The translations under genes and the position numbers were made by a program. The notes under the pieces are model-generated. The model ran no database searches, was not told the DNA's origin, and saw only the letters and a program-made list of their open reading frames with translations. A stretch of 64,000 nucleotides of DNA from Halomonas beimenensis (GTDB taxonomy: Bacteria; Pseudomonadota; Gammaproteobacteria; Pseudomonadales; Halomonadaceae): positions 2,418,001 through 2,482,000 of the forward strand of contig NZ_CP021435.1 in NCBI RefSeq assembly GCF_002549795.1, given 5' to 3'. Positions 27,541-35,091 of this stretch are shown one piece after another. Position 1 is the stretch's first letter, and each line of letters begins with the position of its first letter.

Positions 27541-27911
27541 AAGCAGGGAACCGTCGGGACCTCGGGGCAATGCCGGATGACAACCCGCGACCCCTGAATG
27601 CCCCGCAAGGGGGGGATAGGCGACGCGGCCTCGGGGCGCTGCGTCGTTCCTATGGCTCCATCATGGCGCCTCCCGGAGAGGAAGACTGCACGGCATCGTC
27701 CATGCCCCGCGTAGGACATCGATGACAGCGCCACGAAGCCGAGGCGCACCCCTGTGCGCCATTCCCCGTCCTTGCGGCAGGCCGTACGCCTGGCCTCCGT
27801 CCCCCCGACTGACGATGATTGCGAACAAGATCACGCGGGAAGTGCGAGAAGGCTTACAGCCAGACGGCGTCCGCTGGACGATGCTGGGGGTGACGCCGGA
27901 TGGAGGCCCCC
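27541..27911. other. Gene-free stretch before the small zinc-ribbon genes
   Basis: No protein-like frame with a good start was found in this 370-bp stretch. Its right part (about 27851-27911) resembles the upstream region of the second zinc-ribbon gene (28415-28482): both have GCTTACA, then a -10-like GATGCT or TATGAT about 20 bp later, then TGAC. This supports a tandem duplication that included the promoter. Confidence 0.5.
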
Positions 27912-28136
27912 ATGAACGACATCGAGTTGCTGCCATCGCCCCTGGGGCACTGGATGATGATGTGCCCTTGCGGCGCGGCCGAGCTGCGCTCCCCTCGAGG
28001 CCCCGCCTGGGCGACCTTCGAGCTGCGCACCCTCGCCGATCACCGTTACCGGATCACCTGCTGCGAGTGCGGCCATGTCACCGAACAGAGCCACCATCGC
28101 CAGGCGGCCCTGGAGGGCAGCGCGCCCCTCGACTGA
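27912..28136 (+). CDS. Small zinc-ribbon-like protein, copy 1
   Basis: The 74-residue protein has two cysteine pairs, CPCG near residue 19 and CCECG near residue 50, the pattern of a small zinc ribbon or rubredoxin-like knuckle. The N-terminus is MNDIELLPSPLGHWMMMCPCG. GGAGG sits 5 bp before ATG 27912. It is a tandem paralogue of the 74-residue protein at 28483 and is followed by a decayed piece of an aspartate kinase gene. I do not recognise the family, and the function is unknown. Confidence 0.75.
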   Translation: MNDIELLPSPLGHWMMMCPCGAAELRSPRGPAWATFELRTLADHRYRITCCECGHVTEQSHHRQAALEGSAPLD

Positions 28137-28148
28137 GCCCCTGCGCGT

Positions 28149-28277
28149 TTCCGCCACACGGCGATCACGCGACCTCTCCGCAGCGATTCCCTCGCCCAGG
28201 CTTTCCGAGTCGGGAAGCGGTCCCTTCACCGCAATCAGGCCGTCAGCTTCGGGACGCGACGTTGCCCTTGCGTGAGC
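28149..28277 (+). pseudogene. Decayed aspartate kinase fragment
   Basis: In the frame whose codons start at 28170, 28173 and so on, the translation includes DSLAQAFRVGKRSLHRNQ and AVSFG, which aligns with DALHRTHANGERPLHYDQ and TVCFG of the intact kinase gene at 28889. At DNA level, 28212-28253 matches 29213-29254 in about 33 of 42 bases. Nothing comparable to the kinase N-terminus or C-terminus is left. It follows zinc-ribbon copy 1 exactly as the intact kinase follows copy 2, so it is best read as the remnant of a duplicated gene. Outer limits are approximate. Confidence 0.7.
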
Positions 28278-28482
28278 ACCCTGGAGCGCGAGCCCAGGGT
28301 GCCGAGGCAGGCGACCCTCGCCCTCAGTCCACATCGGGGTCGGCACACAGGCGCGATAGGCCACTCGGCAGAGCGCCCGGACACCCGGTTCGGGCCATGA
28401 CACGATGGACTTGAGACAACGCTTACATATGCCCGAAGAATCCTGAGGTATGATGGCGTGACTGGTACATGGAGAGACCTGG

Positions 28483-28707
28483 ATGACCGATATCGAACTG
28501 CTGGCATGTCCCCTGGGGCACTGGATGATGCTCTGTCCCTGCGGCTCGACCGAGCTGCGCTCGTCGCCGGGTCTCGTCTGGACGGCCTTCGACCTGCGCC
28601 CTCTCGCCGACAGCCGTTACCGGATCACCTGTGACCAGTGCGGCAATTCCACCGAGACGTGTCACCACGTCGACGCCATCGGGGAGCATGACGCCGTTTC
28701 CCGATGA
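28483..28707 (+). CDS. Small zinc-ribbon-like protein, copy 2
   Basis: The 74-residue protein (start MTDIELLACPLGHWMMLCPCG) has cysteine pairs CPCG and CDQCG and a shared RYRITC core with copy 1; the two are about 60 percent alike by eye. The start has GGAGAG upstream, and a TATGAT -10-like hexamer lies at about 28448. It precedes the intact aspartate kinase. As a pair the genes look like a lineage-specific small metal-binding family of unknown role. Confidence 0.75.
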   Translation: MTDIELLACPLGHWMMLCPCGSTELRSSPGLVWTAFDLRPLADSRYRITCDQCGNSTETCHHVDAIGEHDAVSR

Positions 28708-28888
28708 ACCGCGAAGGACGCTTCCCCATGCCAAGGGGCACCCGAGCCTGACATCGAAGGCAGGCGAGGTCAGCAGGCCTCACGGAAGGTGAGGGACTCG
28801 GGTATTGGCGAGCGGCCCCTGCCCCTTTCCCTCGGCACGAATTTTTCGCAAGGTGGGCAGACACCCATCGCGATCCGGCAGGTGCGAC

Positions 28889-30184
28889 GTGACCCAGGTC
28901 TTCAAGTTCGGCGGGGCCTCGATCCGGGGCGCCGACGCCATCCGGCATCTTGGCCGCCTGCTGGCCGACTTTCCCGAACGCCCGCTCGCCGTGGTGATCT
29001 CCGCCATGGGGCAGACCACCGATGCCCTGGAGGCCCTGCTCGGCGGTGGTCGGGCCGGTGAGGCGTCCGACTACCGGAACCGCCTCGCGACCCTGCGCCG
29101 GGATCATCTGGACGTCGTGGACGCGCTGTTCGGTTCGGAGGCCGCCCCCGTGTCACGGCGGGTCGAGGCCTTGTTCGACGAACTCGACGCGCTCCACCGG
29201 ACGCATGCGAACGGCGAGCGGCCCCTTCACTACGATCAGACCGTCTGCTTCGGCGAGCTGCTCTCCACTACCATCGTGAGCGCCTGGCTCGAGGCGAGCG
29301 GCATCGCCACCCGCTGGCAGGACGCCCGGGAGCTGGTCGTCACCGATGCCTGCCACCAGGCGGCCAACGTCGACTGGGCGGCCACCACCGAGCGACTGCA
29401 GCGGCTGAGGCGGGATGACGGCCGGCTACTGGTCACCCAGGGCTTCATCGCCAGCACCCCCGACGGGGTCACGACCACCCTGGGACGCGAGGGCTCCGAC
29501 TACAGCGCGGCGATCCTCGCCCACTGCCTGGACGCCGAGCGGCTCACGCTCTGCAAGGACGTGCCGGGCCTGTTCAATGCCGACCCGCGGCGATTCGACA
29601 ACGCCGTTCAACTTGACCACCTTTCCTACGCCGAGGCCATCGAGCTGGCCTGGCATGGCGCCAAGGTGATCCATCCCAAGGCCCTGGCTCCCCTGCAACG
29701 CAAGGCCATCCCGCTGACGCTACGCTCCTTCACGCAGCCCCGGGCACCGGGCACCGCCATCGATGCCGACACTCGCCATGACGGCGAGATCCCGGTACTG
29801 ATTCTTCGCGAAGGCCAGACGTTGCTGGAACTCCGCCCTCGGGACTTCGCCTTCATGGACGAGGCGCGCCAGCATCACATCCTCGGGGGCCTGGTCGAGG
29901 CCGGGCTGCATGCCGGCATGATCGACGCCGGCGCCATGCGCCTCTCGCTCTGCCTCGATGGCCATCCGGACTATCTCGAACCGCTCGTCGCGGCGTTCCG
30001 GGCCGATTACCGGGTGACGCGCCGGGACGACCTGGCCCTGCTCACCGTGCGCCACGGCGACGCTGCCCTGCTCGAGGCCCTGAGCGAGGGGCGCGAATGC
30101 CTGGCCGAGCGAGGCAATGCCGATACCGCCCAGCGGGTCTTCCCGGGCACCCGATGCCGAGGCAGATGGCGTATTCCGAACTGA
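28889..30184 (+). CDS. Aspartate kinase
   Basis: The 431-residue protein has the aspartokinase signature FKFGGASI at the N-terminus, VISAMGQTTDALEALL for nucleotide contact, TLGREGSDYSAAILA and KDVPGLFNADPR in the kinase core, and HPKALAPLQRKAIPLTLRSF leading into a C-terminal ACT region (residues 320-430). It phosphorylates aspartate at the head of lysine, threonine, methionine and ectoine synthesis. The ACT part is poorly conserved, so feedback control may differ. The GTG start at 28889 puts the signature where homologues have it. It is probably a second, accessory copy in the genome (inference). Confidence 0.87.
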   Translation: MTQVFKFGGASIRGADAIRHLGRLLADFPERPLAVVISAMGQTTDALEALLGGGRAGEASDYRNRLATLRRDHLDVVDALFGSEAAPVSRRVEALFDELDALHRTHANGERPLHYDQTVCFGELLSTTIVSAWLEASGIATRWQDARELVVTDACHQAANVDWAATTERLQRLRRDDGRLLVTQGFIASTPDGVTTTLGREGSDYSAAILAHCLDAERLTLCKDVPGLFNADPRRFDNAVQLDHLSYAEAIELAWHGAKVIHPKALAPLQRKAIPLTLRSFTQPRAPGTAIDADTRHDGEIPVLILREGQTLLELRPRDFAFMDEARQHHILGGLVEAGLHAGMIDAGAMRLSLCLDGHPDYLEPLVAAFRADYRVTRRDDLALLTVRHGDAALLEALSEGRECLAERGNADTAQRVFPGTRCRGRWRIPN

Positions 30185-30450
30185 GCCTCCTCCCGAGGCT
30201 CCGGCCGCCCGCGGGATACCGATGCAGCCCCCGGGCGACGCCTACCGGGATTCGCTGTCGAGCCTGTACAACCGCTTCCGGACCCTGCCCACGTTCGGCG
30301 GGGGCGTGAACAGCAGTCGGCGGTTCAAGCCCTGTCTGCGTCATCGTCGACTTGCGCCGGGCCGCGCGAATCGGCATCGTGTTTCACCGAGGCGTGAACC
30401 GCTCCGGACCTCAAGACACCGACATGTTCCGAATACGATAAGGATCAGAG
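30185..30450. other. Short gene-free spacer ahead of the copper cluster
   Basis: No credible coding region was found in these 266 bp. A frame around 30222-30320 reads DAYRDSLSSLYNRFRTLPTF, which looks protein-like but lacks a good start and runs into arginine-rich nonsense; it may be a relic and I cannot identify it. Confidence 0.4.
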
Positions 30451-31248
30451 ATGCTGAAGCTTGCCCTCGGAGGGGTCCTGACCCTGTTGCTGCTTGTCGC
30501 CGGAGGCGCGGCCTTCGTTCATAGCGGCATGTACAATGTCGCCGCCACGGACCAGCACCTGCCGATCGTCGAGTCGGTCCTGCATTCCACCATGCACGCC
30601 TCGGTCGAGGCCGGTGCCGAAGAGATCGAGGTTCCGGACCTTGGCGGTGACCGCATGATTCGTGCCGGAGCCGCCGCCTACGACGACCTCTGCGCCGCCT
30701 GTCACCTCAAGCCCGGTCGCGAGAGCACGGTGCTGCGCGCCGGTCTCAACCCCACGCCGCCGACCTTCTCGGGTGCCTCTCACCAGGATCCTGCCGAGCA
30801 GTTCTGGGTAATCAAGAACGGCATCAAGATGACCGGCATGCCCGCCTGGGGCGTGACTCATGACGACCAGGAGCTGTGGGAGATCGTGGCCTTCCTGCAG
30901 CGACTGCCCGAACTCTCGCAAGCCGATTACCTGGCCATGGTCGAGCCGACGGCGGGGGATGACGGTCACGACCACGACCATGGCGACACCAGCGCCATGG
31001 CCCAGTCGGGGACCCATGCTCCCAAGCGGGCAGACGACGGCCATGACCACGAGCATGGCGACATGGGGGCCATGAGCGAGCAGGCGTCGGCCCGCGACCC
31101 GGCCGCGGCAGAGGCGGATCCGGCCACCACCGAGCTTCAGCTGGCCGACTCGCGCCAGGCTGACTCACCGGGTAACCATGAGCCGGATGGCCCCTCGTCG
31201 TCATCCTCAACCAGCGACGATCACTATGCGGATGGTCACACTCACTGA
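30451..31248 (+). CDS. c-type cytochrome with His/Asp-rich tail
   Basis: This 265-residue protein has an N-terminal membrane anchor or signal (LALGGVLTLLLLVAGGAAFV), one heme-binding motif CAACH near residue 87 and a likely axial Met in KMTGMPAWG. The last 90 residues are low-complexity and rich in His, Asp, Glu and Ser (for example DGHDHDHGD and DGHDHEHGD), a composition that fits binding of copper or other metal. It starts the copper cluster. It may carry electrons in the periplasm or buffer copper; this is inferred from composition and neighbours. Confidence 0.85.
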   Translation: MLKLALGGVLTLLLLVAGGAAFVHSGMYNVAATDQHLPIVESVLHSTMHASVEAGAEEIEVPDLGGDRMIRAGAAAYDDLCAACHLKPGRESTVLRAGLNPTPPTFSGASHQDPAEQFWVIKNGIKMTGMPAWGVTHDDQELWEIVAFLQRLPELSQADYLAMVEPTAGDDGHDHDHGDTSAMAQSGTHAPKRADDGHDHEHGDMGAMSEQASARDPAAAEADPATTELQLADSRQADSPGNHEPDGPSSSSSTSDDHYADGHTH

Positions 31249-31345
31249 ATCTCGGAGGTCTGCGTTACTCCGGACCGCCCCTTGACGATTGCATCCTCGG
31301 TGGGAATCAGGGTTCAATAGGAGCCGAGATACCGAGGATCCCGTC

Positions 31346-31651
31346 ATGGCATCGTGGACCAGGACATCACCGCAACACACGGCTTGGCGACGCCTGCTGG
31401 CGCTGCTGCTGGTGATGTTCTTTGCCTTCTCGACCCTTCCCGGCCATGCCTCGGCGGATGCCTGCCAGGTCGACTGCGCTTTGCTGCAGGTCGAGATGCT
31501 CGATACGGAGGAGCCTTGCGATGCGATCTGCGCGGCTCCCGCCGCTACGGCTCAGCCTGCGATCTTCGCTCCCAACGGCTTGCCGCTCACGGAGACCATC
31601 GCCGTGAGCGACTACGTGCCCCAGCCCCCGCACAGGCCCCCGAGAGCCTGA
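31346..31651 (+). CDS. Small secreted cysteine-containing protein
   Basis: The 101-residue product has a signal peptide (LLALLLVMFFAFSTLPGHASA), then four cysteines in DACQVDCALLQ and EEPCDAICAAP, and a proline-rich end. ATG 31346 is 57 bases inside a longer open frame and is preferred because the signal peptide then sits at the N-terminus. No family is recognised. The position within the copper cluster suggests a periplasmic metal-related role, which is inference. Confidence 0.65.
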   Translation: MASWTRTSPQHTAWRRLLALLLVMFFAFSTLPGHASADACQVDCALLQVEMLDTEEPCDAICAAPAATAQPAIFAPNGLPLTETIAVSDYVPQPPHRPPRA

Positions 31652-31730
31652 GCCTCCAGGCAGGCTCCTGACCGCCTGCCATACCCCGACCGTTACCCGT
31701 TCACGACCGCTGCGCTTCGGGAGTCGCGCC

Positions 31731-31874
31731 ATGTTCACCGATTGTTTCGCCACCATGGGCCACATGGGCTGGCTGGGCTGGCTGATGCCGCTGGCCGTCC
31801 TGCTGCTCCTCGGTCTCGGCATCGCCGCCCTCATCAAGTATCTGTTCAGTTCCAGCAAGGGAGATCGCTCATGA
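31731..31874 (+). CDS. Tiny membrane protein (47 residues)
   Basis: This short gene reads MFTDCFATMGHMGWLGWLMP followed by a membrane helix and a basic SSSKGDRS end. Its stop overlaps the start of the DUF411 gene (ATGA), so the two are coupled. The His/Met-rich first part facing a single membrane helix resembles other small membrane proteins found beside copper genes. The function is unknown. Confidence 0.65.
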   Translation: MFTDCFATMGHMGWLGWLMPLAVLLLLGLGIAALIKYLFSSSKGDRS

Positions 31875-32311
31875 AACTCACTCTGCCTCACCTGCTGATG
31901 GCCACCGGCCTGCTGCTGGGTGCCACCACCGCCCATGCCGCCCTGCCGGACGAGGCCACCCTCTACAAGAATCCTCAGTGCGGCTGCTGCGATGGCTATG
32001 CCCGCCACCTGGAACGGCTGGGGGTCGAGGTCACCATCGTCGATGACCGGGACCTCGGCGAGATCAAGCAGTCGGCGGGCGTGCCCTACGGGCTGGGCGC
32101 ATGCCATACCGTCATGATGGGCGACTACGTGATCGAGGGACATGTGCCCCTGGCGGCGGTGGAGGCCCTCTTCGAGCGGCAGCCCGACACCGACGGCATC
32201 GGGCTCGCCGGCATGCCGAGCGGCACACCCGGCATGCCGGGACCGCAGCGGGAACCCTATGAGGTCTACCAGTTCCGGGACCACCAGGAGACCCCTTTCA
32301 TGACGCTCTGA
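31871..32311 (+). CDS. DUF411 periplasmic metal-binding protein
   Basis: The 146-residue protein has a signal peptide ending TTAHA, then the DUF411 core: YKNPQCGCCDGYARHLERLG with three cysteines and VPYGLGACHTVMMGDYVIEGHVP near residue 80. DUF411 proteins occur in copper-resistance clusters and are thought to bind copper. A Gly/Met/Pro-rich segment follows (residues 115-130). It is coupled to the upstream tiny membrane protein. Confidence 0.9.
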   Translation: MKLTLPHLLMATGLLLGATTAHAALPDEATLYKNPQCGCCDGYARHLERLGVEVTIVDDRDLGEIKQSAGVPYGLGACHTVMMGDYVIEGHVPLAAVEALFERQPDTDGIGLAGMPSGTPGMPGPQREPYEVYQFRDHQETPFMTL

Positions 32312-32488
32312 CCACACCTCTCGGATGCCCGCCGGCTCCCGGTCCTCGGATGTCGGCGGGCCACCAGCTCTGCGAGCCAGGCCGGAGGGTGTCCCTCCGG
32401 CCTGGCTCGATCATATGCCCAGAAGATACCTCACCGTTTGGAACATGAGATCGGGTAATCACTGTCCATGGCTATGCCCCGTTCGGCA

Positions 32489-32520
32489 TTCAGCCCCGAT
32501 TCAGCTTGATGGCTTAGAAA
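32489..32520 (+). promoter_or_regulatory. Direct-repeat regulator site and promoter of the cupredoxin-regulator operon
   Basis: TTCAG at 32489-32493 and again at 32500-32504 (11-bp period) is followed after exactly 10 nt by a -10-like TAGAAA (32515-32520). A start near 32527 would give a 27-nt leader to ATG 32554. The same layout occurs at 35025, 37755 and 54050. An 11-bp direct repeat overlapping the -35 position is the usual site architecture of PhoP/OmpR-type regulators, and one is encoded two genes on. Confidence 0.7.
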
Positions 32521-32553
32521 TGGACGGCCCACTGACTCGACAGAGGTATCAAG

Positions 32554-33045
32554 ATGCGTAAGACACTTCTCGTAGCCGTTTTTGGCCTGGCGTCCACCAC
32601 CGCCCTGGCCGGTGCCGGGCACGGCAGCGGTAATTCCCAAGCCGACACTGAACCGTCGATCGATCGAACCTTCGCCTTCGAAGCGGGTGACATGTGGTTC
32701 ACGCCCGGCAAGCTGGAGATCACTCCCGGTGAGACGGTGAAGTTCGAGATCACCAACGCCGGCAATCTCGAGCATGAATTCGTGATCGGTGACAGCGAGG
32801 CGCAGGCACAGCATCGCGAGATGATGCGCGAGATGGCCTCCGGCGGTGGACACGACATGGGGGGTGGCCATCATGGCGGAGGACAGGATGACGCCGCCAA
32901 CATGCCATCGGTCACCATCCCCCCCGGCGAAACCGCTACCCTGGTCTGGACCGCGCCTCATGACGTCAAGGAAGTGGAATTCGCCTGTAATATTCCAGGA
33001 CACTATGAGGCAGGCATGAACGGTGACATCCGGATCGAAGGATAA
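32554..33045 (+). CDS. Cupredoxin-family copper protein
   Basis: The 163-residue protein has a signal peptide ending TALA and a plastocyanin/azurin-like beta fold. Copper ligands are visible: His in LEHEFVIGD, and the C-x4-H-x4-M set in EFACNIPGHYEAGM. A His/Met/Gly-rich insert (GHDMGGGHHGGGQDDA, residues 100-120) probably binds extra copper. It is 3 bp from the response regulator gene and is probably co-transcribed with it from the TTCAG-repeat promoter. Such proteins carry or buffer periplasmic copper. Confidence 0.9.
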   Translation: MRKTLLVAVFGLASTTALAGAGHGSGNSQADTEPSIDRTFAFEAGDMWFTPGKLEITPGETVKFEITNAGNLEHEFVIGDSEAQAQHREMMREMASGGGHDMGGGHHGGGQDDAANMPSVTIPPGETATLVWTAPHDVKEVEFACNIPGHYEAGMNGDIRIEG

Positions 33046-33048
33046 GCC

Positions 33049-33714
33049 ATGAAGCTACTGCTTCTCGAAGACGATGACCTGCTCGGCGAGAGCCTGGCGG
33101 AAACCCTGAGCGACGAAGGGTACCGCGTTGATACGGCCACACGCTTGCGTGTGGCCGACTCCCTGATGCAGACAGAGGAGTATGGCCTCGTCATCCTGGA
33201 TATCGGACTGCCCGACGGCTCCGGTCTCGAATTGCTCGAGCGCTGGCGCGGACGAGGCTATCGGCAACCCATCCTGGCCCTCACGGCTCGCGATACCTGG
33301 GAAGACAAGGTCCTTGGCTTGCGCCGTGGGGCCGATGACTATCTGACCAAACCCTTCCACGAGGAAGAGTTGCTGGCCAGGCTGCATGCCCTGCTCAGGC
33401 GTCAGCACGGCAATACCGGCAACGTCTTGACCGTCAATGGCATTCATCTCGATGAGCACCAGCAACGGGTGAGCACCGACGGCAATACCTGGCAGTCCCT
33501 GACGGGCACCGAATTTCGGCTGCTGCGCTTCCTGATGCACCACCCGGATCGCGTCCACTCCAAGCTGCGGCTTCTCGACCAGCTCTACACCCTGGAACAG
33601 GATGCTCCGGCCCCCAATCTCGTCGAGGTCTATATCGGGCGCCTGCGCCGCCGACTGGGTAAGGACGTCATCAAGACGCGTCGCGGCCAGGGGTACATCC
33701 TTGCGTCCTCTTGA
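33049..33714 (+). CDS. OmpR/PhoP-family response regulator
   Basis: The 221-residue regulator has a receiver domain with the acidic pocket EDDD at residues 7-10, phospho-acceptor D51 in LVILDIGLPDG and K in YLTKPFHEEEL, and a winged-helix DNA-binding domain ending RRLGKDVIKTRRGQGYILAS. It is followed by a sensor kinase that overlaps its 3' end. Its place between cupredoxin and multicopper oxidase genes suggests a copper-responsive pair of the CopRS/CusRS kind. The TTCAG-N6-TTCAG sites are its likely targets, including its own operon. Confidence 0.92.
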   Translation: MKLLLLEDDDLLGESLAETLSDEGYRVDTATRLRVADSLMQTEEYGLVILDIGLPDGSGLELLERWRGRGYRQPILALTARDTWEDKVLGLRRGADDYLTKPFHEEELLARLHALLRRQHGNTGNVLTVNGIHLDEHQQRVSTDGNTWQSLTGTEFRLLRFLMHHPDRVHSKLRLLDQLYTLEQDAPAPNLVEVYIGRLRRRLGKDVIKTRRGQGYILASS

Positions 33715-35044
33715 TCGTCGCAGCCTGAGAATCAGGCTACTCGTCTGGTTGGGCGGCGCGGCGCTCATCGTGGTGGGGGTGACCTGGCTGCTGCACGGCA
33801 TACTGCTGCGTGACCTGGCCCGTGACTTCCTCGGCGACCGCCTACGCGAAGAAGCCGAGTACACCCTTGACAAGTTGCGCCAAGAACCGACGACGCGCCC
33901 CCCGCTAACGGCCCCGTCGAGCCTGGCCGCGCAAGTCTTCCACCACCTCTACGTACTGAGCCTGGACGGCGAGGTCACGACCTCGCATCCTGCCTGGCTG
34001 GACACGCTCTATCCGCTGCTGGAGGTTCAGGATGACGCGCTGCTCGACGTGCATCGCCAAGGCAGCCACCTGCTCGTCTATCGCCGCCCCTTCTCGGTCG
34101 CCGGTCACGAGGGCGTCCTGCTGGTCGGCGAAAATTTCGATCGTGTCGAGACGGGACTGATCAGGCTGACTTGGTGGATCGGGATCATCGCCGGCCTGGT
34201 CCTGCTACTGCTCATCATATTGAACTTGTTGGCGGTGAGGGCCGCACTGCGCCCCATCGCGCAACTGCAGCGGCAACTCGACGAGCTCCGCCTGGGACAG
34301 CGGGCACGCCTGGACCTGACGGTGCCGACGGAACTCGAGACGCTGGTCACCCAACTGAACCGGTTCATGGATGCGCAGGACAGCCGCCTGAAGCGTTCGC
34401 GGCATGCCGTCGCCGATCTCTCGCATGCGCTGAAGACCCCCTTGGCCGCGATCATGCAGGTCATGCGGGGCAGTCGTCCCATCGATCCGCAGCGACGGGC
34501 CAAGATACTGGCTCGCCTGGCAGACATGCAGGCTCAACTGAATGCCGAGTTGCGGCGCTCGAGGATCGCCGGCCCCGATGCCGGCCAGCACACCGTCATT
34601 CGGCGGGAGATCCAAGGGATGTTGGACATGTTCCAGTCCCTCTATCCCGACAAGGAATTCCGCTGGAGCGGGACACTCGACGAATCGGCGAGCCTCGCCA
34701 TGGAGCGACAGGACTTCATGGAGATGGTGGGCATCGTGCTGGATAACGCCGGCAAGTGGGCGAGCCACACCATCCGCATTCACGCTACGCTCACCGACGG
34801 CTTGCGTCTGGTGGTAGAAGACGATGGCTCCGGGGTTCCGGAAGAACAGCTCACCCGGTTGGGTCAACGCGGGCAACGCCTCGACGAGGGCCGCCCGGGC
34901 CACGGTCTGGGACTGTCGATCCTAATCCAGCTGCTCGATCACTATGCCGGATCCGTCGACTTCCAGTCACCTCCCGACTCGGGCCTGCGGGTCACGATCC
35001 ATATTCCTCAACCCGGCTCCCCCATTCAGTCAGGGTTCAGCTAG
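33701..35044 (+). CDS. Sensor histidine kinase
   Basis: The 447-residue kinase has two membrane helices (LLVWLGGAALIVVGVTWLL and IIAGLVLLLLIILNLLAV) around a periplasmic domain of about 120 residues, a HAMP-like region, the H-box VADLSHALKTPLAAI with H242, and ATP-binding N, G1 and G2 boxes (VLDNAGKWASH, DDGSGVP, GHGLGLSI). No ATG fits; TTG 33701 is preceded by AGGGG and overlaps the regulator gene by 14 bp. The periplasmic domain is not rich in His or Met, so the signal (copper or other) is inferred from neighbours. Confidence 0.88.
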   Translation: MRPLDRRSLRIRLLVWLGGAALIVVGVTWLLHGILLRDLARDFLGDRLREEAEYTLDKLRQEPTTRPPLTAPSSLAAQVFHHLYVLSLDGEVTTSHPAWLDTLYPLLEVQDDALLDVHRQGSHLLVYRRPFSVAGHEGVLLVGENFDRVETGLIRLTWWIGIIAGLVLLLLIILNLLAVRAALRPIAQLQRQLDELRLGQRARLDLTVPTELETLVTQLNRFMDAQDSRLKRSRHAVADLSHALKTPLAAIMQVMRGSRPIDPQRRAKILARLADMQAQLNAELRRSRIAGPDAGQHTVIRREIQGMLDMFQSLYPDKEFRWSGTLDESASLAMERQDFMEMVGIVLDNAGKWASHTIRIHATLTDGLRLVVEDDGSGVPEEQLTRLGQRGQRLDEGRPGHGLGLSILIQLLDHYAGSVDFQSPPDSGLRVTIHIPQPGSPIQSGFS

Positions 35045-35056
35045 CCACGGCATCAT
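35025..35056 (+). promoter_or_regulatory. Direct-repeat regulator site and promoter of copA
   Basis: TTCAG at 35025-35029 and 35036-35040 (11-bp period) lies in the last codons of the kinase gene. Exactly 10 nt later comes CATCAT (35051-35056) as the -10. A start near 35063 leaves about 29 nt to ATG 35092. This gives the multicopper oxidase its own inducible promoter inside the operon. Confidence 0.65.
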
Positions 35057-35091
35057 CGACTCCGTCTTATCATCCTGGAAAGGAGTCATGC

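Noticed and set aside
30222..30524. Possible small gene with DAYRDSLSSLYNRFR before the cytochrome gene
   Set aside because: No credible start or ribosome binding site, and the frame turns arginine-rich; it may be a relic but cannot be identified.
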